A stretch of DNA of 52,857 bases from Vibrio ruber DSM 16370 (GTDB taxonomy: Bacteria; Pseudomonadota; Gammaproteobacteria; Enterobacterales; Vibrionaceae): contig NZ_FULE01000049.1 in assembly GCF_900163965.1 (NCBI RefSeq), positions 1 through 52,857 of the forward strand, read 5' to 3'. A model generated the notes under the pieces. The model made no database searches, was not told the DNA's origin, and saw only the letters and a program-made list of their open reading frames with translations. The first letter of the stretch is position 1. Every line of letters begins with the position of its first letter. This document shows, in pieces, positions 1 to 8,532 of this stretch. The position numbers and the translations under genes were made by a program.

Positions 1-163
1 GCCGACGGGCTTCGGAGACATCCATTCCCGCATATTTTTTGCGCCAGGTGTAAAAAGTCGCATCCGAGATCCCGTGTTTACGGCACAACTCCCTGACGGG
101 AATACCTGCTTCGGCTTCTTTAAGAATGGTAATGATCTGTTGTTCGTTGAATCGCTTCTTCAT
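1..163 (-). CDS. IS3-family transposase OrfA, N-terminal part (runs off window)
   Basis: The product begins MKKRFNEQQIITILKEAEAG and continues with a helix-turn-helix (RELCRKHGISDATFYTWRKK), the HTH_Tnp_1 domain of IS3-family OrfA that binds the IS ends. Only 54 codons are present; OrfA is normally about 85-100 residues and is joined to the DDE-carrying OrfB by -1 frameshifting, which cannot be seen here. The start at 163 is chosen because AGGAG lies 9 bases upstream; an in-frame ATG at 172 abuts that site directly. It is identical to the copy at the other end of the window. Confidence 0.85.
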   Translation of the reverse strand, partial: MKKRFNEQQIITILKEAEAGIPVRELCRKHGISDATFYTWRKKYAGMDVSEARR

Positions 164-232
164 GTTCATCATCTCCTTGGTTGGATGAACATCACTAAGT
201 ATAGACTGGACTAGATTTAGGGGAGCAGGTCA
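1..232 (-). mobile_element. IS3-family insertion sequence, one end (partial)
   Basis: The first 232 bases are the exact reverse complement of the last 232 bases of the window. The outer terminus is at 232; read on the minus strand it begins TGACCTGCTCCCC, and an OrfA start follows about 70 bases inside. A TG...-type end, OrfA close to the terminus and an HTH OrfA are typical of the IS3 family (IS407/IS51-like group is my guess). The rest of the element is outside the window. Confidence 0.85.
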
Positions 233-328
233 CTAGGGCTGCAATGGATTAGATGGAAAGTGAAGAATTGTTTGATTTGATTCAATTCAACTAAAGATGA
301 ATAATAGTTAGTTACCATCCCGCATTTA

Positions 329-1408
329 TTACTTATTGGACTTACGCCTGTTACAGTCTCTACACAGCATTTGCCCATTCTTTAAATCTGTTTTTCCGCC
401 TTGCGACCAAGGAGTTATATGATCCGCTTCCATCTGTTTTAGTTCAAAGTGCTCAGTACAAGCGGGGCATACTCCTTTTTGGCGCTCATAAAGCGTTCGT
501 TTTTGACTATCGGTGAAAGCTCTTATACTTAAATGCTTTTCATCTCGCGTCAGCAAATACTCATAAATACCTTTCTTTTTCGTAACCTCATCATCACTCA
601 TAAGTTGAATTATTTCAGCTTCTAAGGTTCTAGGGTCAAGACTATCGGTTTTATGTCTATTATAAAGAACACCCCAAGCAATTCCTTTCATCTCTTTTCG
701 ATACTTAGGGAAGGTTGCTGTAACCCAGTTGATTACGGTCTGAAAATAAAGCCATAGAGGTGTAGCATTAGGGTCATGTTGATGCTTAGCCATATATCCA
801 TCAATATCACCTTCATTTACCCAAGAAATTGCAGTTTCAAGGTAGTCTTGGCGAATAGGAGAGCCTGACATATATTTATCCGCAAGCTGATAAGCAGCAC
901 ACTGAGTTTTGGAGAAGTACCGTTTTACATCAGAAGTCCATGAACCTGAATAAACCGCGTTGCGTAGTTCTTGTTCTGTTAGTTTCTCGCCAGCAATGTT
1001 GATTGTTCTGAACCAATCAAGTTTTTCACTATCCGTACCGCTACATTTATAAACTGTTAACTCATAATCAAGAATCGCATCCTGTTCATCCTTCTGAAGA
1101 TTATGAAAATATCTATTATTGTACGAATATACCCCGTCTATAAACTGACAAATAGATACAGTACGCTGCTGCCCATCGATTATTTCAAAGCCATTTTCAG
1201 TAACCGCCCAGTACATCATATTCAGAGGAAAACCTCGAATTACGGTATTGATTACCGCCTCTCTTTGTTTATCACTGTAAACGAATTCACGTTGGTAAGG
1301 AGGACGAATGTTCAATAACCCATCAAATCCTATAACCCCAGCCTCTTCGTTGTCCTGATAATTAGCAACCAATTGCTTAATCGAAATTTTTTCTAATTCA
1401 ATTTCCAT
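329..1408 (-). CDS. DUF262-HNH nuclease-like protein
   Basis: A 359-residue protein with two recognisable parts. The N-terminal DUF262 (ParB/Srx-like fold, as in the GmrS half of type IV restriction enzymes) has PPYQREF around residues 36-42 and DGQQRT at 78-83, the motif linked to nucleotide binding or hydrolysis. The C-terminal HNH nuclease occupies about 314-359, with zinc-ribbon pairs C314/C317 and C349/C352 and the core D329-H330, N344, N353. It lies 9 bases downstream of an EcoRI-type adenine methyltransferase on the same strand, so the two are probably co-transcribed. By family, DUF262-HNH proteins occur in anti-phage restriction of modified or unmodified DNA; that this pair is a restriction-modification-like module is inference. 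Base composition is clearly more AT-rich than the adjoining gcv genes, consistent with transfer. All nuclease residues look intact. Confidence 0.85.
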   Translation of the reverse strand: MEIELEKISIKQLVANYQDNEEAGVIGFDGLLNIRPPYQREFVYSDKQREAVINTVIRGFPLNMMYWAVTENGFEIIDGQQRTVSICQFIDGVYSYNNRYFHNLQKDEQDAILDYELTVYKCSGTDSEKLDWFRTINIAGEKLTEQELRNAVYSGSWTSDVKRYFSKTQCAAYQLADKYMSGSPIRQDYLETAISWVNEGDIDGYMAKHQHDPNATPLWLYFQTVINWVTATFPKYRKEMKGIAWGVLYNRHKTDSLDPRTLEAEIIQLMSDDEVTKKKGIYEYLLTRDEKHLSIRAFTDSQKRTLYERQKGVCPACTEHFELKQMEADHITPWSQGGKTDLKNGQMLCRDCNRRKSNK

Positions 1409-1417
1409 TTAAATCTC

Positions 1418-2479
1418 TTACTTAATTGGATTTTTATTGCGAATGAAAAGCCTTTTGTAAATTTGCTTTCCATCTACACTAGCGCCGTAACCACACCCCT
1501 CTTTATGATAGCCAATCGGTTCACCGTAAGAATAGCTGCAACCTAGAATATCAAATTGTTCGGGGTTATATTTTGTTAGAAATGTAATTGGAACTCCCAT
1601 AGCCCCTTCATAATCCATTGGTATGTTTTGCGTTCTAGACACTTCAATAGCATTAAAGTTATCGTAGTAAGGGTACTCTAATTCATTGCCAGAGTACCTT
1701 TTCACTAAAATCATCTCTTCGTGTCGTTTATTGTGATCGAGGCTGGTATACCAGACCACACCCGAAACTCGAATCATACCTTCTTTATGGTCATTATCCG
1801 AAGCTGTGTCTTCATAGTGAGGCGCTACAAAGTGAGCCATATTTCGTTTGAAACCATAACCAAGCCACATCCTGTTATCCCTGATTAATGGGAACACATC
1901 TTTGTAGGTGATAGCGTTTTGATGTCCGATGATTATGAATTTCTTGTTGTAGGCTGCTAATTGCGATACATACTCTCCAAACAAAGAAAACGGAGGGTTC
2001 GTAACAACAATGTCTGCTTCTTCTAATATTTTAATACATTCTTCACTTCTAAAGTCGCCGTCACCTTGAAGTTGAGTAACACCTATGTCGTCGGGGGTGG
2101 GAAGGTTATCTTTTGCCCCTCCAGTATATTCCAGCTTTATGGCTGCTTCAGAGTCTCCTTGGCTAAATAAATCAACTCTCTGGCTTTTGTAGCATGTAGT
2201 AATAAGCTTCTTTAGCCCAAGGTACTCGAAGTTTTTGGCGAAATATTCAAAGAATGCACTGATATATGGGTCGTCGCAATTACAGTAAACCGTTTTACCT
2301 TGAAACTGATTACGATAATGACGCAGCTCTCTTTCAATGTCGGTTAACTGCGTATAAAACTCATCTTTTTTATTTCGCTTTGCAGAATGAAGTCCAGTAT
2401 TTTCGTTTGCCATTTTACACAAATTTTCATTTAAAAATTTTTTGTGCATTTTTGCATAATCAAGGGTTTTCGTCGACAA
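1418..2479 (-). CDS. EcoRI-family adenine-specific DNA methyltransferase
   Basis: Matches the EcoRI methylase family throughout: KKDEFYTQ near residues 38-44, the VYCNCDDP motif near 64-71, GDGDFRS near 139-145, the catalytic NPPFSLF at 161-167, and the conserved YDNFNAIEV, GAMGVPITFL and FNPEQF-like (YNPEQFDILG) blocks. It transfers a methyl group from S-adenosylmethionine to N6 of adenine. The target sequence cannot be read from the protein; M.EcoRI recognises GAATTC. The start is uncertain: TTG at 2479 has a stop just upstream and a weak GGA; the ATG codons at residues 11 and 23 are alternatives, and residue 23 would best match M.EcoRI length (about 326). No EcoRI endonuclease gene is next to it; instead a DUF262-HNH gene follows after 9 bases. 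Confidence 0.9.
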   Translation of the reverse strand: MSTKTLDYAKMHKKFLNENLCKMANENTGLHSAKRNKKDEFYTQLTDIERELRHYRNQFQGKTVYCNCDDPYISAFFEYFAKNFEYLGLKKLITTCYKSQRVDLFSQGDSEAAIKLEYTGGAKDNLPTPDDIGVTQLQGDGDFRSEECIKILEEADIVVTNPPFSLFGEYVSQLAAYNKKFIIIGHQNAITYKDVFPLIRDNRMWLGYGFKRNMAHFVAPHYEDTASDNDHKEGMIRVSGVVWYTSLDHNKRHEEMILVKRYSGNELEYPYYDNFNAIEVSRTQNIPMDYEGAMGVPITFLTKYNPEQFDILGCSYSYGEPIGYHKEGCGYGASVDGKQIYKRLFIRNKNPIK

Positions 2480-2697
2480 AGTTCATTCCAAAAAGCTTTG
2501 CGGTACACAAAATCAAACACTTAGATAAAGCTACCATGTTCATTACTCGCTCTTATTTACGCAACAACCCTTTCAGCTCCTTGGGGCTACCTTCGTGTCT
2601 ACTGAGCGTATGGTTGCAATACCTGAGTTAATCCGAACAGTCAGAGCGCACTTTGGCTCGTAACTCAGTTTTGTCCAAAAATGTTTTACAGCATAAC
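2480..2697. other. Intergenic stretch without recognisable gene
   Basis: This stretch separates the accessory methyltransferase start from the gcvP terminator. A plus-strand open frame crosses it but has no ribosome-binding site and runs out of the antisense of the methyltransferase, so I see no gene. It presumably holds the methyltransferase promoter and the left junction of the accessory segment with the gcv cluster. Confidence 0.5.
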
Positions 2698-2726
2698 AAA
2701 AAGGCGAACCAAACCGTTCGCCTTTT
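2698..2726 (-). terminator. Intrinsic terminator of gcvP
   Basis: Stem AAGGCGAAC / GTTCGCCTT with a 6-base loop, A-run on one side and T-run on the other, so it can work in both directions. It lies 40 bases past the gcvP stop. Confidence 0.8.
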
Positions 2727-2766
2727 GCCATTCAAGTGAGTTCTCAACTCAGTTATCCGTAATCAC

Positions 2767-5631
2767 CTAACCCTCATAATCACTGACTGGCGGGCAGCTA
2801 CAGATCAGGTTTCTGTCGCCATAAACATTATCGACCCGATTGACGGTCGGCCAGTATTTTGCTGACTGAGTATGTGGGGTCGGGAAGCAGGCGAGTGCAC
2901 GGCTGTATGGATGTTGCCAGTCGTCGGCGGCCAGATCAGCTTGTGTGTGCGGTGCGTTCACCAGCGGATTATCCGTAAGCGGCCACACACCGGCAACGAC
3001 TTGGTCGATCTCTTCACGAATGGCGATCATCGCGTCGCAGAAGCGATCTAACTCAGCCAGATCTTCCGATTCTGTCGGTTCGATCATCAATGTACCGGCC
3101 ACCGGGAAGGACATCGTCGGCGCGTGGAAGCCATAGTCCATCAGCCGCTTGGCGATATCTTCTTCGGAAATGCCGGACGCCTCTTTAATTGGCCGAATAT
3201 CGATAATACATTCGTGCGCAACGCGGCCGTTATCGCCTCGGTAGAGAATCGGATAATGGGCGCGGAGCCGCTCCATCACGTAGTTGGCATTCAGAATCGC
3301 CAGTTGAGTCGCTTCGGTTAATCCGGCGGTGCCCATCATCGTAATATAAGCCCAGGATATCGGCAGAATCGAGGCACTGCCTAAATCTGCGGCCGCGACT
3401 GCATGGTCGTTGCCTTCGACGCCGGACTCAATGTGGCCGGGTAAAAATGGCGCCAGATGAGATTTCACTCCGATAGGGCCGACGCCCGGGCCACCGCCGC
3501 CGTGCGGAATACAGAACGTTTTATGCAAGTTCAGGTGGGAGACATCCGAGCCGATAAAGCCGGGGGTGGTCAGTCCGACCTGTGCGTTCATATTCGCGCC
3601 GTCCAGATAAACCTGTGCGCCAATCGCGTGGATCAGTTCACATACCTGCCGGACATGCGTTTCGTACACGCCGTGGGTGGACGGGTAAGTAATCATGATG
3701 CAGGAGATTTCTTGCTGATATTTTTCGATCTTGGCTTTGAGGTCGGCAAGATCAATATTCCCGTTCGAGTCACAAGCGACGACGACAACATCCAGTGACA
3801 CCATTGCGGCTGAGGCAGGATTGGTGCCGTGCGCTGAGCTTGGAATCAAACAAATATGGCGGTTATTTTCACCGCGGCTCTGATGATAGCGCTGAATCGC
3901 AATCAGCCCGGCATATTCACCGGATGCACCGGAGTTCGGTTGCAGTGAGAACGCATCATAACCGGTAATCGTGCATAGTTTGGTTTTTAAATCTTCGGCC
4001 AGCTCAGTATATCCGGCAACCTGACTTTTTGGGGCAAACGGATGGATTTGGCCGAATTCAGGCCATGTCACCGGAATCATCTCAGAGGCAGCATTGAGTT
4101 TCATGGTGCAACTGCCCAGTGGAATCATGCCGTGGGTCAGCGAGAAGTCTTTATTCTCCAGCGTTTTCAGATAACGCATCATCAGCGTTTCACTGTGATA
4201 ACGATGGAAGACCGGGTGAGTCAGATAAGCGGATGCTCTGCGGCAGGATTCAGGAATCGCCGCGTATTCATTATGCTCAATCTCAGTGGCAATCTTTTCC
4301 GGATCGGCTTGGATGTTGAATACCGTAAACAGGGTCTGAAGATCATCCGGCGTCTTGGTTTCATCGAAACTGATGCCAAGGGCTTGCTCATAGCGACGCA
4401 GATTAAGCCCGGCTTGCTGTGCTTTTTGATACAGCGCATCGGTCTGGTCACTGGTCTCAATTGTCAGGGTGTCAAAGAACGTCTGATGACGCAGTTTGTA
4501 ACCCTGTAACGTGAGTCCGGCCGCCATGATTGCGGTCAGATGGTGGGTTCGCCGGGCGATGGTTTTGAGTCCTTCCGGACCATGGTAGATGGCATAGAAA
4601 ACCGCCATGTTCGCCAGTAGTGCCTGCGCGGTACAGATATTCGAAGTCGCCTTCTCGCGCCGGATATGTTGCTCCCGGGTTTGCATCGCCATACGCAGTG
4701 CGGGCTGGCCTTTGGCGTCCACCGAGACACCGATGATTCTGCCCGGCATGGTGCGTTTGTATTGATCGCGGGTTGCCATAAAGGCAGCATGTGGGCCGCC
4801 ATAGCCCATTGGTACGCCAAAGCGTTGGGAAGAGCCAATCACAATATCGGCACCCATTTCTCCGGCCGGTTTAACTAATGTGCTGGCAAGTAAATCGGTA
4901 GCAACTGCAACCAAAGTTTTATTCTGATGGGCAGCCTCGATCACCGGGGTTAAATCAGTGACTTCACCGGTGGTGGTCGGATATTGCAGTAAGGCGCCGA
5001 AGACATCTTGCTGAGGCAGCTCGCTGACCGGCAACACCACCACTTCAAAATTCATGAATTCAGCGCGATTTTTGACCACTGCGATAGTTTGCGGATGAAC
5101 ATGATCCGCGATGAAAAAGCGTTGGCTTTTACTTTTGCCGGCTCTTTTACATAAGGCCATTGCTTCCGCTGCGGCGGTTGCTTCATCCAAAAGTGAGGCA
5201 TTGGCGATATCCATACCGGTTAAGTCAATCACCATCTGCTGGAAATTCAGCAGTGACTCTAAACGACCTTGCGAAATCTCAGGTTGGTAAGGGGTGTATG
5301 CCGTATACCAGCCGGGGTTTTCCAAAACATTGCGTTGAATGACACTGGGTGTGAATGTGTCATAGTAACCCTGACCGATAAAACTGCGGGCAATTTGGTT
5401 TTTGCCTGCGATGCGTTTCAATGCCGCGAGCATCTCGGATTCACTCATCGCTTCAGGGAGCGAAAGGGGAGATTCCAGACGAATGCCGGCCGGGACGGTT
5501 TCACTGATGAGCGCTGTCAGGCTTTGTGCACCAATGGTCTTCAGCATCATTGCTTGTTCCCGTTGGCGCGGGCCGTTGTGACGTGTTGCGAATTCTGTTT
5601 GAGAAGAGAGGTTGCGCAGTAGTTGAGTCAT
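2767..5631 (-). CDS. gcvP: Glycine dehydrogenase (decarboxylating), P protein
   Basis: A full-length P protein (954 residues; E. coli has 957). It decarboxylates glycine and passes the aminomethyl group to the lipoyl arm of GcvH in the glycine cleavage complex, in the cytosol. The pyridoxal-phosphate lysine is K704 in NLHKTFCIPHGGGGPG, followed by the glycine-rich loop; the N-terminal RHNGP and FIGQGYY motifs and GSCTMKLNA are present. It follows gcvH on the same strand with a roughly 97-base gap that contains a hairpin with T-run, so its level may be set separately from gcvH. GC content is higher than in the accessory genes upstream of the window start. Confidence 0.97.
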   Translation of the reverse strand: MTQLLRNLSSQTEFATRHNGPRQREQAMMLKTIGAQSLTALISETVPAGIRLESPLSLPEAMSESEMLAALKRIAGKNQIARSFIGQGYYDTFTPSVIQRNVLENPGWYTAYTPYQPEISQGRLESLLNFQQMVIDLTGMDIANASLLDEATAAAEAMALCKRAGKSKSQRFFIADHVHPQTIAVVKNRAEFMNFEVVVLPVSELPQQDVFGALLQYPTTTGEVTDLTPVIEAAHQNKTLVAVATDLLASTLVKPAGEMGADIVIGSSQRFGVPMGYGGPHAAFMATRDQYKRTMPGRIIGVSVDAKGQPALRMAMQTREQHIRREKATSNICTAQALLANMAVFYAIYHGPEGLKTIARRTHHLTAIMAAGLTLQGYKLRHQTFFDTLTIETSDQTDALYQKAQQAGLNLRRYEQALGISFDETKTPDDLQTLFTVFNIQADPEKIATEIEHNEYAAIPESCRRASAYLTHPVFHRYHSETLMMRYLKTLENKDFSLTHGMIPLGSCTMKLNAASEMIPVTWPEFGQIHPFAPKSQVAGYTELAEDLKTKLCTITGYDAFSLQPNSGASGEYAGLIAIQRYHQSRGENNRHICLIPSSAHGTNPASAAMVSLDVVVVACDSNGNIDLADLKAKIEKYQQEISCIMITYPSTHGVYETHVRQVCELIHAIGAQVYLDGANMNAQVGLTTPGFIGSDVSHLNLHKTFCIPHGGGGPGVGPIGVKSHLAPFLPGHIESGVEGNDHAVAAADLGSASILPISWAYITMMGTAGLTEATQLAILNANYVMERLRAHYPILYRGDNGRVAHECIIDIRPIKEASGISEEDIAKRLMDYGFHAPTMSFPVAGTLMIEPTESEDLAELDRFCDAMIAIREEIDQVVAGVWPLTDNPLVNAPHTQADLAADDWQHPYSRALACFPTPHTQSAKYWPTVNRVDNVYGDRNLICSCPPVSDYEG

Positions 5632-5688
5632 AATTCCTTACCGTGACCACAAAAAGGTATCAGTTGATACAAGCTGAACTCAGGATAT

Positions 5689-5722
5689 AAAAAAGCTGCG
5701 CACAAGAGATGTAAGCAGCTTT
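5689..5722 (-). terminator. Hairpin with T-run between gcvH and gcvP (attenuator-like)
   Basis: Read on the minus strand: AAAGCTGC, 15-base loop, GCAGCTTTTTT. It is placed just after the gcvH stop and before gcvP, so it could partly terminate the gcvH transcript or set gcvH above gcvP. Confidence 0.6.
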
Positions 5723-5728
5723 GGTTGA

Positions 5729-6106
5729 TCAGTCTTCCAATGTATTGAGGTATTCTGCTTCGTCTTTCAGATCATCCAGTTCTGCGGGATCCGTCATGCG
5801 GATTTTGGCAATCCATCCTCCTTCATACGGTTCTTCGTTAATCAGTTCGGGACGATCACCGAGATCTTCGTTTACTTCAATGATGATGCCGCTGACCGGG
5901 GAATAGATATCAGATGCCGCCTTGACGGATTCGACCAATGAAAAGTTGTCACCGGCATCCACGTCACTGTCAACATCAGGGAGTTCAACATATACGACAT
6001 CACCTAACATTTCTTGTGCGTGTTCTGAAATGCCAACGGTAACGGTCCCGTCACCGTGATTGAGAACCCATTCGTGGCTGTCAGTAAACTTCAGCGTGTT
6101 ATCCAT
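5729..6106 (-). CDS. gcvH: Glycine cleavage system H protein
   Basis: A 125-residue lipoyl carrier protein that shuttles the aminomethyl group between the P and T proteins and is re-oxidised by the L protein (lipoamide dehydrogenase, encoded elsewhere). The lipoylated lysine is K62 in VESVKAASD, the usual ESVKA motif; the N-terminal FTDSHEWV and C-terminal WIAKIRM blocks are typical. The start at 6106 has a purine-rich site about 8 bases upstream. It heads the gcvH-gcvP unit and is divergent from the XRE-cupin regulator, with a 459-base regulatory region between. In the Vibrio arrangement I recall, a glyA paralogue lies in this position; here it is absent. Confidence 0.96.
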   Translation of the reverse strand: MDNTLKFTDSHEWVLNHGDGTVTVGISEHAQEMLGDVVYVELPDVDSDVDAGDNFSLVESVKAASDIYSPVSGIIIEVNEDLGDRPELINEEPYEGGWIAKIRMTDPAELDDLKDEAEYLNTLED

Positions 6107-6565
6107 GCATTTATCTCCAAAAATCGATTATAACTAGTGATCAGAGTGTCACCGGATTCAGATTGTATTCCTGAGGGGGGATCAAAAATCAGAGAATGAC
6201 TGCAAAACATCATGAAAGCCAAAATCTGCTTTCGCTGTCATCCATCCGGAATCATCGGGTGTCCGACTCTTCCCATAGCGTAGCCAATTTAGATGATGTT
6301 ACTAAGTCATTTCTGTAAAAATCCGGATGATATGTCGCTAACATTACCTGTTGAGAGAATCGTAATCAATAAAAATTTCTTATAGGAAATTAATTTTCTT
6401 GCTAGTATGTAAAAAAGTAATCATGAGATGCCGTCTCAGTGATATTCACCGGAAACCGCGGCCATGGTGTGAGTTGAAATACTGTCACATCTGAAGGCCA
6501 CTAAATTGATTGAGATGACAAGATTCCGGTGGGAATTGTTATTGATATTTACTAGAGGAGACACC
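6107..6565. promoter_or_regulatory. Divergent regulatory region gcvH / XRE-cupin regulator
   Basis: This 459-base AT-rich stretch must hold the promoters for gcvH-gcvP and for the regulator. I looked for a glycine riboswitch (conserved GGAGAG and CACCGAAGG-type blocks) and found none. It contains the inverted repeat listed at 6374-6391. No open frame with a credible start is present. Confidence 0.55.
6374..6391. promoter_or_regulatory. Candidate operator for the XRE-cupin regulator
   Basis: Perfect inverted repeat AATTTC-TTATAG-GAAATT. Its core TTATAGGAAA recurs at 7218-7227 just before gcvT and I see it at no other gene here, which suggests a shared binding site. Assignment to the regulator is inference. 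Confidence 0.45.
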
Positions 6566-7189
6566 ATGGGAAAAAGTACGCTGGATGATAATCCTGCCTT
6601 GGTTTTAACGCAGGAATCTCAGGAAAATAACATCGACCCGCTTCGATTAGGGCAGCGTATTAAGGATATTCGTCTTGAACTCGGCCTGACGTTAGAAGAA
6701 GCAAGCCAAAAGACCGGATTGGCGAGGTCTACTCTGAGTAAAATTGAGAATGAGCAAATTTCACCGACGTTTCAGGCGATGCAGAAATTAGCGCATGGCT
6801 TGGATATCGGGATGCCACAACTATTTGAGCCACCAAAGAAAATGGTGGCGACAGGGCGCAGAGATATCACTCTGGCACAGCAGGGAAAGCCTCATCCGAC
6901 ATCCACGTATGAACATGAATTACTGGCGACTCAGTTATCCGGTAAAAAAATGACCCCGTTTAAAACCCGGGTTCGGGCAAGAGAATTTGAAGAATACGGT
7001 GATTGGGTTCGGCACGATGGAGAAGAGTTTCTGTTGGTACTTGAGGGTTCAGTGATGCTGTATACCGAGTTTTATGAACCGATCACGCTACATGTCGGTG
7101 ACAGTGTTTACTATGATGCCAACATGGGCCATGTATTAACGTCGGTCAGTGATTCTGATGCACTGATTTTATGGGTTACTGCGAAATGA
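6566..7189 (+). CDS. XRE-family transcriptional regulator with cupin domain
   Basis: A 207-residue protein with an N-terminal helix-turn-helix (LGLTLEEASQKTGLARSTLS, about residues 38-57) and a C-terminal cupin (about 135-205, ending VYYDANMGHVLTSVSDSDALILWV). Proteins of this build sense a small ligand in the cupin barrel and repress or activate adjacent genes. It sits between divergent gcvH-gcvP and downstream gcvT, so regulation of glycine cleavage is the natural inference. The ATG at 6566 is chosen because GAGGAG lies 5 bases upstream; the longer frame from 6506 has no such site. A repeated inverted-repeat core upstream of the gene and of gcvT may be its operator. Confidence 0.9.
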   Translation: MGKSTLDDNPALVLTQESQENNIDPLRLGQRIKDIRLELGLTLEEASQKTGLARSTLSKIENEQISPTFQAMQKLAHGLDIGMPQLFEPPKKMVATGRRDITLAQQGKPHPTSTYEHELLATQLSGKKMTPFKTRVRAREFEEYGDWVRHDGEEFLLVLEGSVMLYTEFYEPITLHVGDSVYYDANMGHVLTSVSDSDALILWVTAK

Positions 7190-7212
7190 TCAATCTGTGT
7201 GTGTTTCAAAAA

Positions 7213-7228
7213 GTTTATTATAGGAAAC
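7213..7228. promoter_or_regulatory. Second copy of the candidate gcv operator
   Basis: GTTTA-TTATAG-GAAAC, sharing TTATAGGAAA with the site at 6374-6391. It lies about 67 bases before the gcvT start, in the regulator-gcvT gap. Confidence 0.45.
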
Positions 7229-7294
7229 ATGCACAACATACAATATTAAAGCCTACTTTGTCGGGCAACCGGATGTATGAAAAGGGAGAGCCAC

Positions 7295-8431
7295 ATGTCA
7301 TCTGAACAAGAGAATCAGCCGTTGTTAAGAACACCACTGTATGCATTGCATCAGGAATTTGGCGCCAAGATGGTACCGTTTGCCGGCTATGAAATGCCGG
7401 TTCAGTATCCTTTAGGGGTCAAGAAAGAGCATTTGCATACTCGTGAAGCCGCCGGCTTATTTGACGTTTCTCATATGGGACAAATCTGCTTGAAAGGAGA
7501 GGGCGCGGCACTGGCACTGGAATCACTGGTGCCTGTCGATGTGGTTGATCTGCCGGTTGGCAAACAGCGTTATGGCTTCTTGACCAATGAAAATGGTGGA
7601 ATTTTAGATGACTTGATGATTGCCAATTTAGGCGATTGCCTGTTTGTCGTCATCAATGCGGCCTGCAAGCAACAAGATATTGCATATCTAAAACAGCATT
7701 TACCTGCACATCTGGTTTTGGAAGAGCTGGATGAGCGGGCTCTACTGGCTTTGCAAGGCCCGAAGGCGGCCAGCGTCTTATCACAACTGGCACCGGAAGT
7801 GGCCGAGATGTATTTTATGGATGTACGGCGCGTGTCGTTGCTGGATATCGAATGTATTGTGAGTCGCAGTGGTTATACGGGGGAAGATGGTTATGAAATC
7901 TCTGTCCCGGCCGATCAGGTCGAGCGGCTGGCTCATCATCTCCTCACATTCGATGAGGTTGCCTTGATTGGTCTTGGGGCGCGTGACTCTCTGCGGTTGG
8001 AATGTGGTTTGTGCCTCTATGGTCATGATTTGGATGAGACGACAACCCCTGTGGAAGCCAGTTTACTCTGGGCAATCAGTCCGGTGCGTCGGGCAGGCGG
8101 TGCCAGAGCCGGAGGATTTCCCGGGGCGGCAGTGATTCTGGAACAGATTGAACAGCAATCTGCACAGCGTAAGCGCGTCGGGCTGGTCGGACAGACCAAA
8201 GCACCGGTTCGGGAAGGAACGGAATTATTTGATCAGCAAGGCCGACAGATCGGCATTGTGACCAGCGGTACATCAGGGCCAACCGCAGGGCAGCCGGTTT
8301 CGATGGGATATATCGCCAGTGAGTATGCAACTCTCGATACGGAGATTTATGCCGATGTGCGCGGTAAGATGCTACCGATGACGATAACCAAAATGCCGTT
8401 TGTCCCTCAACGTTATTATCGCGGAAAATAA
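7295..8431 (+). CDS. gcvT: Aminomethyltransferase, glycine cleavage T protein
   Basis: A 378-residue T protein that moves the methylene group from aminomethyl-GcvH to tetrahydrofolate and releases ammonia. Family blocks are clear: FAGYEMPVQY, LFDVSHMGQ, SRSGYTGEDGYEIS, and LIGLGARDSLRLECGLCLYGHDLDE with the folate-pocket aspartate. The start at 7295 is preferred over an ATG at 7277 because AGGGAG sits 7-8 bases before it. It is transcribed separately from gcvH-gcvP, downstream of the XRE-cupin regulator, and is followed by a strong terminator. The P and H genes lie on the other side of the regulator on the opposite strand, so the cleavage complex is encoded by two divergent units. Confidence 0.96.
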   Translation: MSSEQENQPLLRTPLYALHQEFGAKMVPFAGYEMPVQYPLGVKKEHLHTREAAGLFDVSHMGQICLKGEGAALALESLVPVDVVDLPVGKQRYGFLTNENGGILDDLMIANLGDCLFVVINAACKQQDIAYLKQHLPAHLVLEELDERALLALQGPKAASVLSQLAPEVAEMYFMDVRRVSLLDIECIVSRSGYTGEDGYEISVPADQVERLAHHLLTFDEVALIGLGARDSLRLECGLCLYGHDLDETTTPVEASLLWAISPVRRAGGARAGGFPGAAVILEQIEQQSAQRKRVGLVGQTKAPVREGTELFDQQGRQIGIVTSGTSGPTAGQPVSMGYIASEYATLDTEIYADVRGKMLPMTITKMPFVPQRYYRGK

Positions 8432-8449
8432 TAGCATTGCATCAAATTG

Positions 8450-8485
8450 AAAAGGGAAATACAGAAAGTATTTTCCTTTTTTTTT
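8450..8485 (+). terminator. Intrinsic terminator of gcvT
   Basis: Stem AAAGGGAAATAC / GTATTTTCCTTT with an AGAAA loop, followed by a run of nine T. Confidence 0.85.
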
Positions 8486-8532
8486 CGTGCGGCTATGATA
8501 AGTCATACTTTTATTAATGACGAAATATTCTA

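Noticed and set aside
2480..2697. Gene on the plus strand between the methyltransferase and gcvP
   Set aside because: The open frame overlaps the methyltransferase 5' end, lacks a ribosome site and has no recognisable protein features.
4042..4509. Long open frames antisense to gcvP
   Set aside because: They are codon-bias shadows of gcvP; the gcvP product matches its family over the full length.
6107..7294. Glycine riboswitch upstream of gcv genes
   Set aside because: I looked for the conserved aptamer blocks in the regions before gcvH, the regulator and gcvT and found none.
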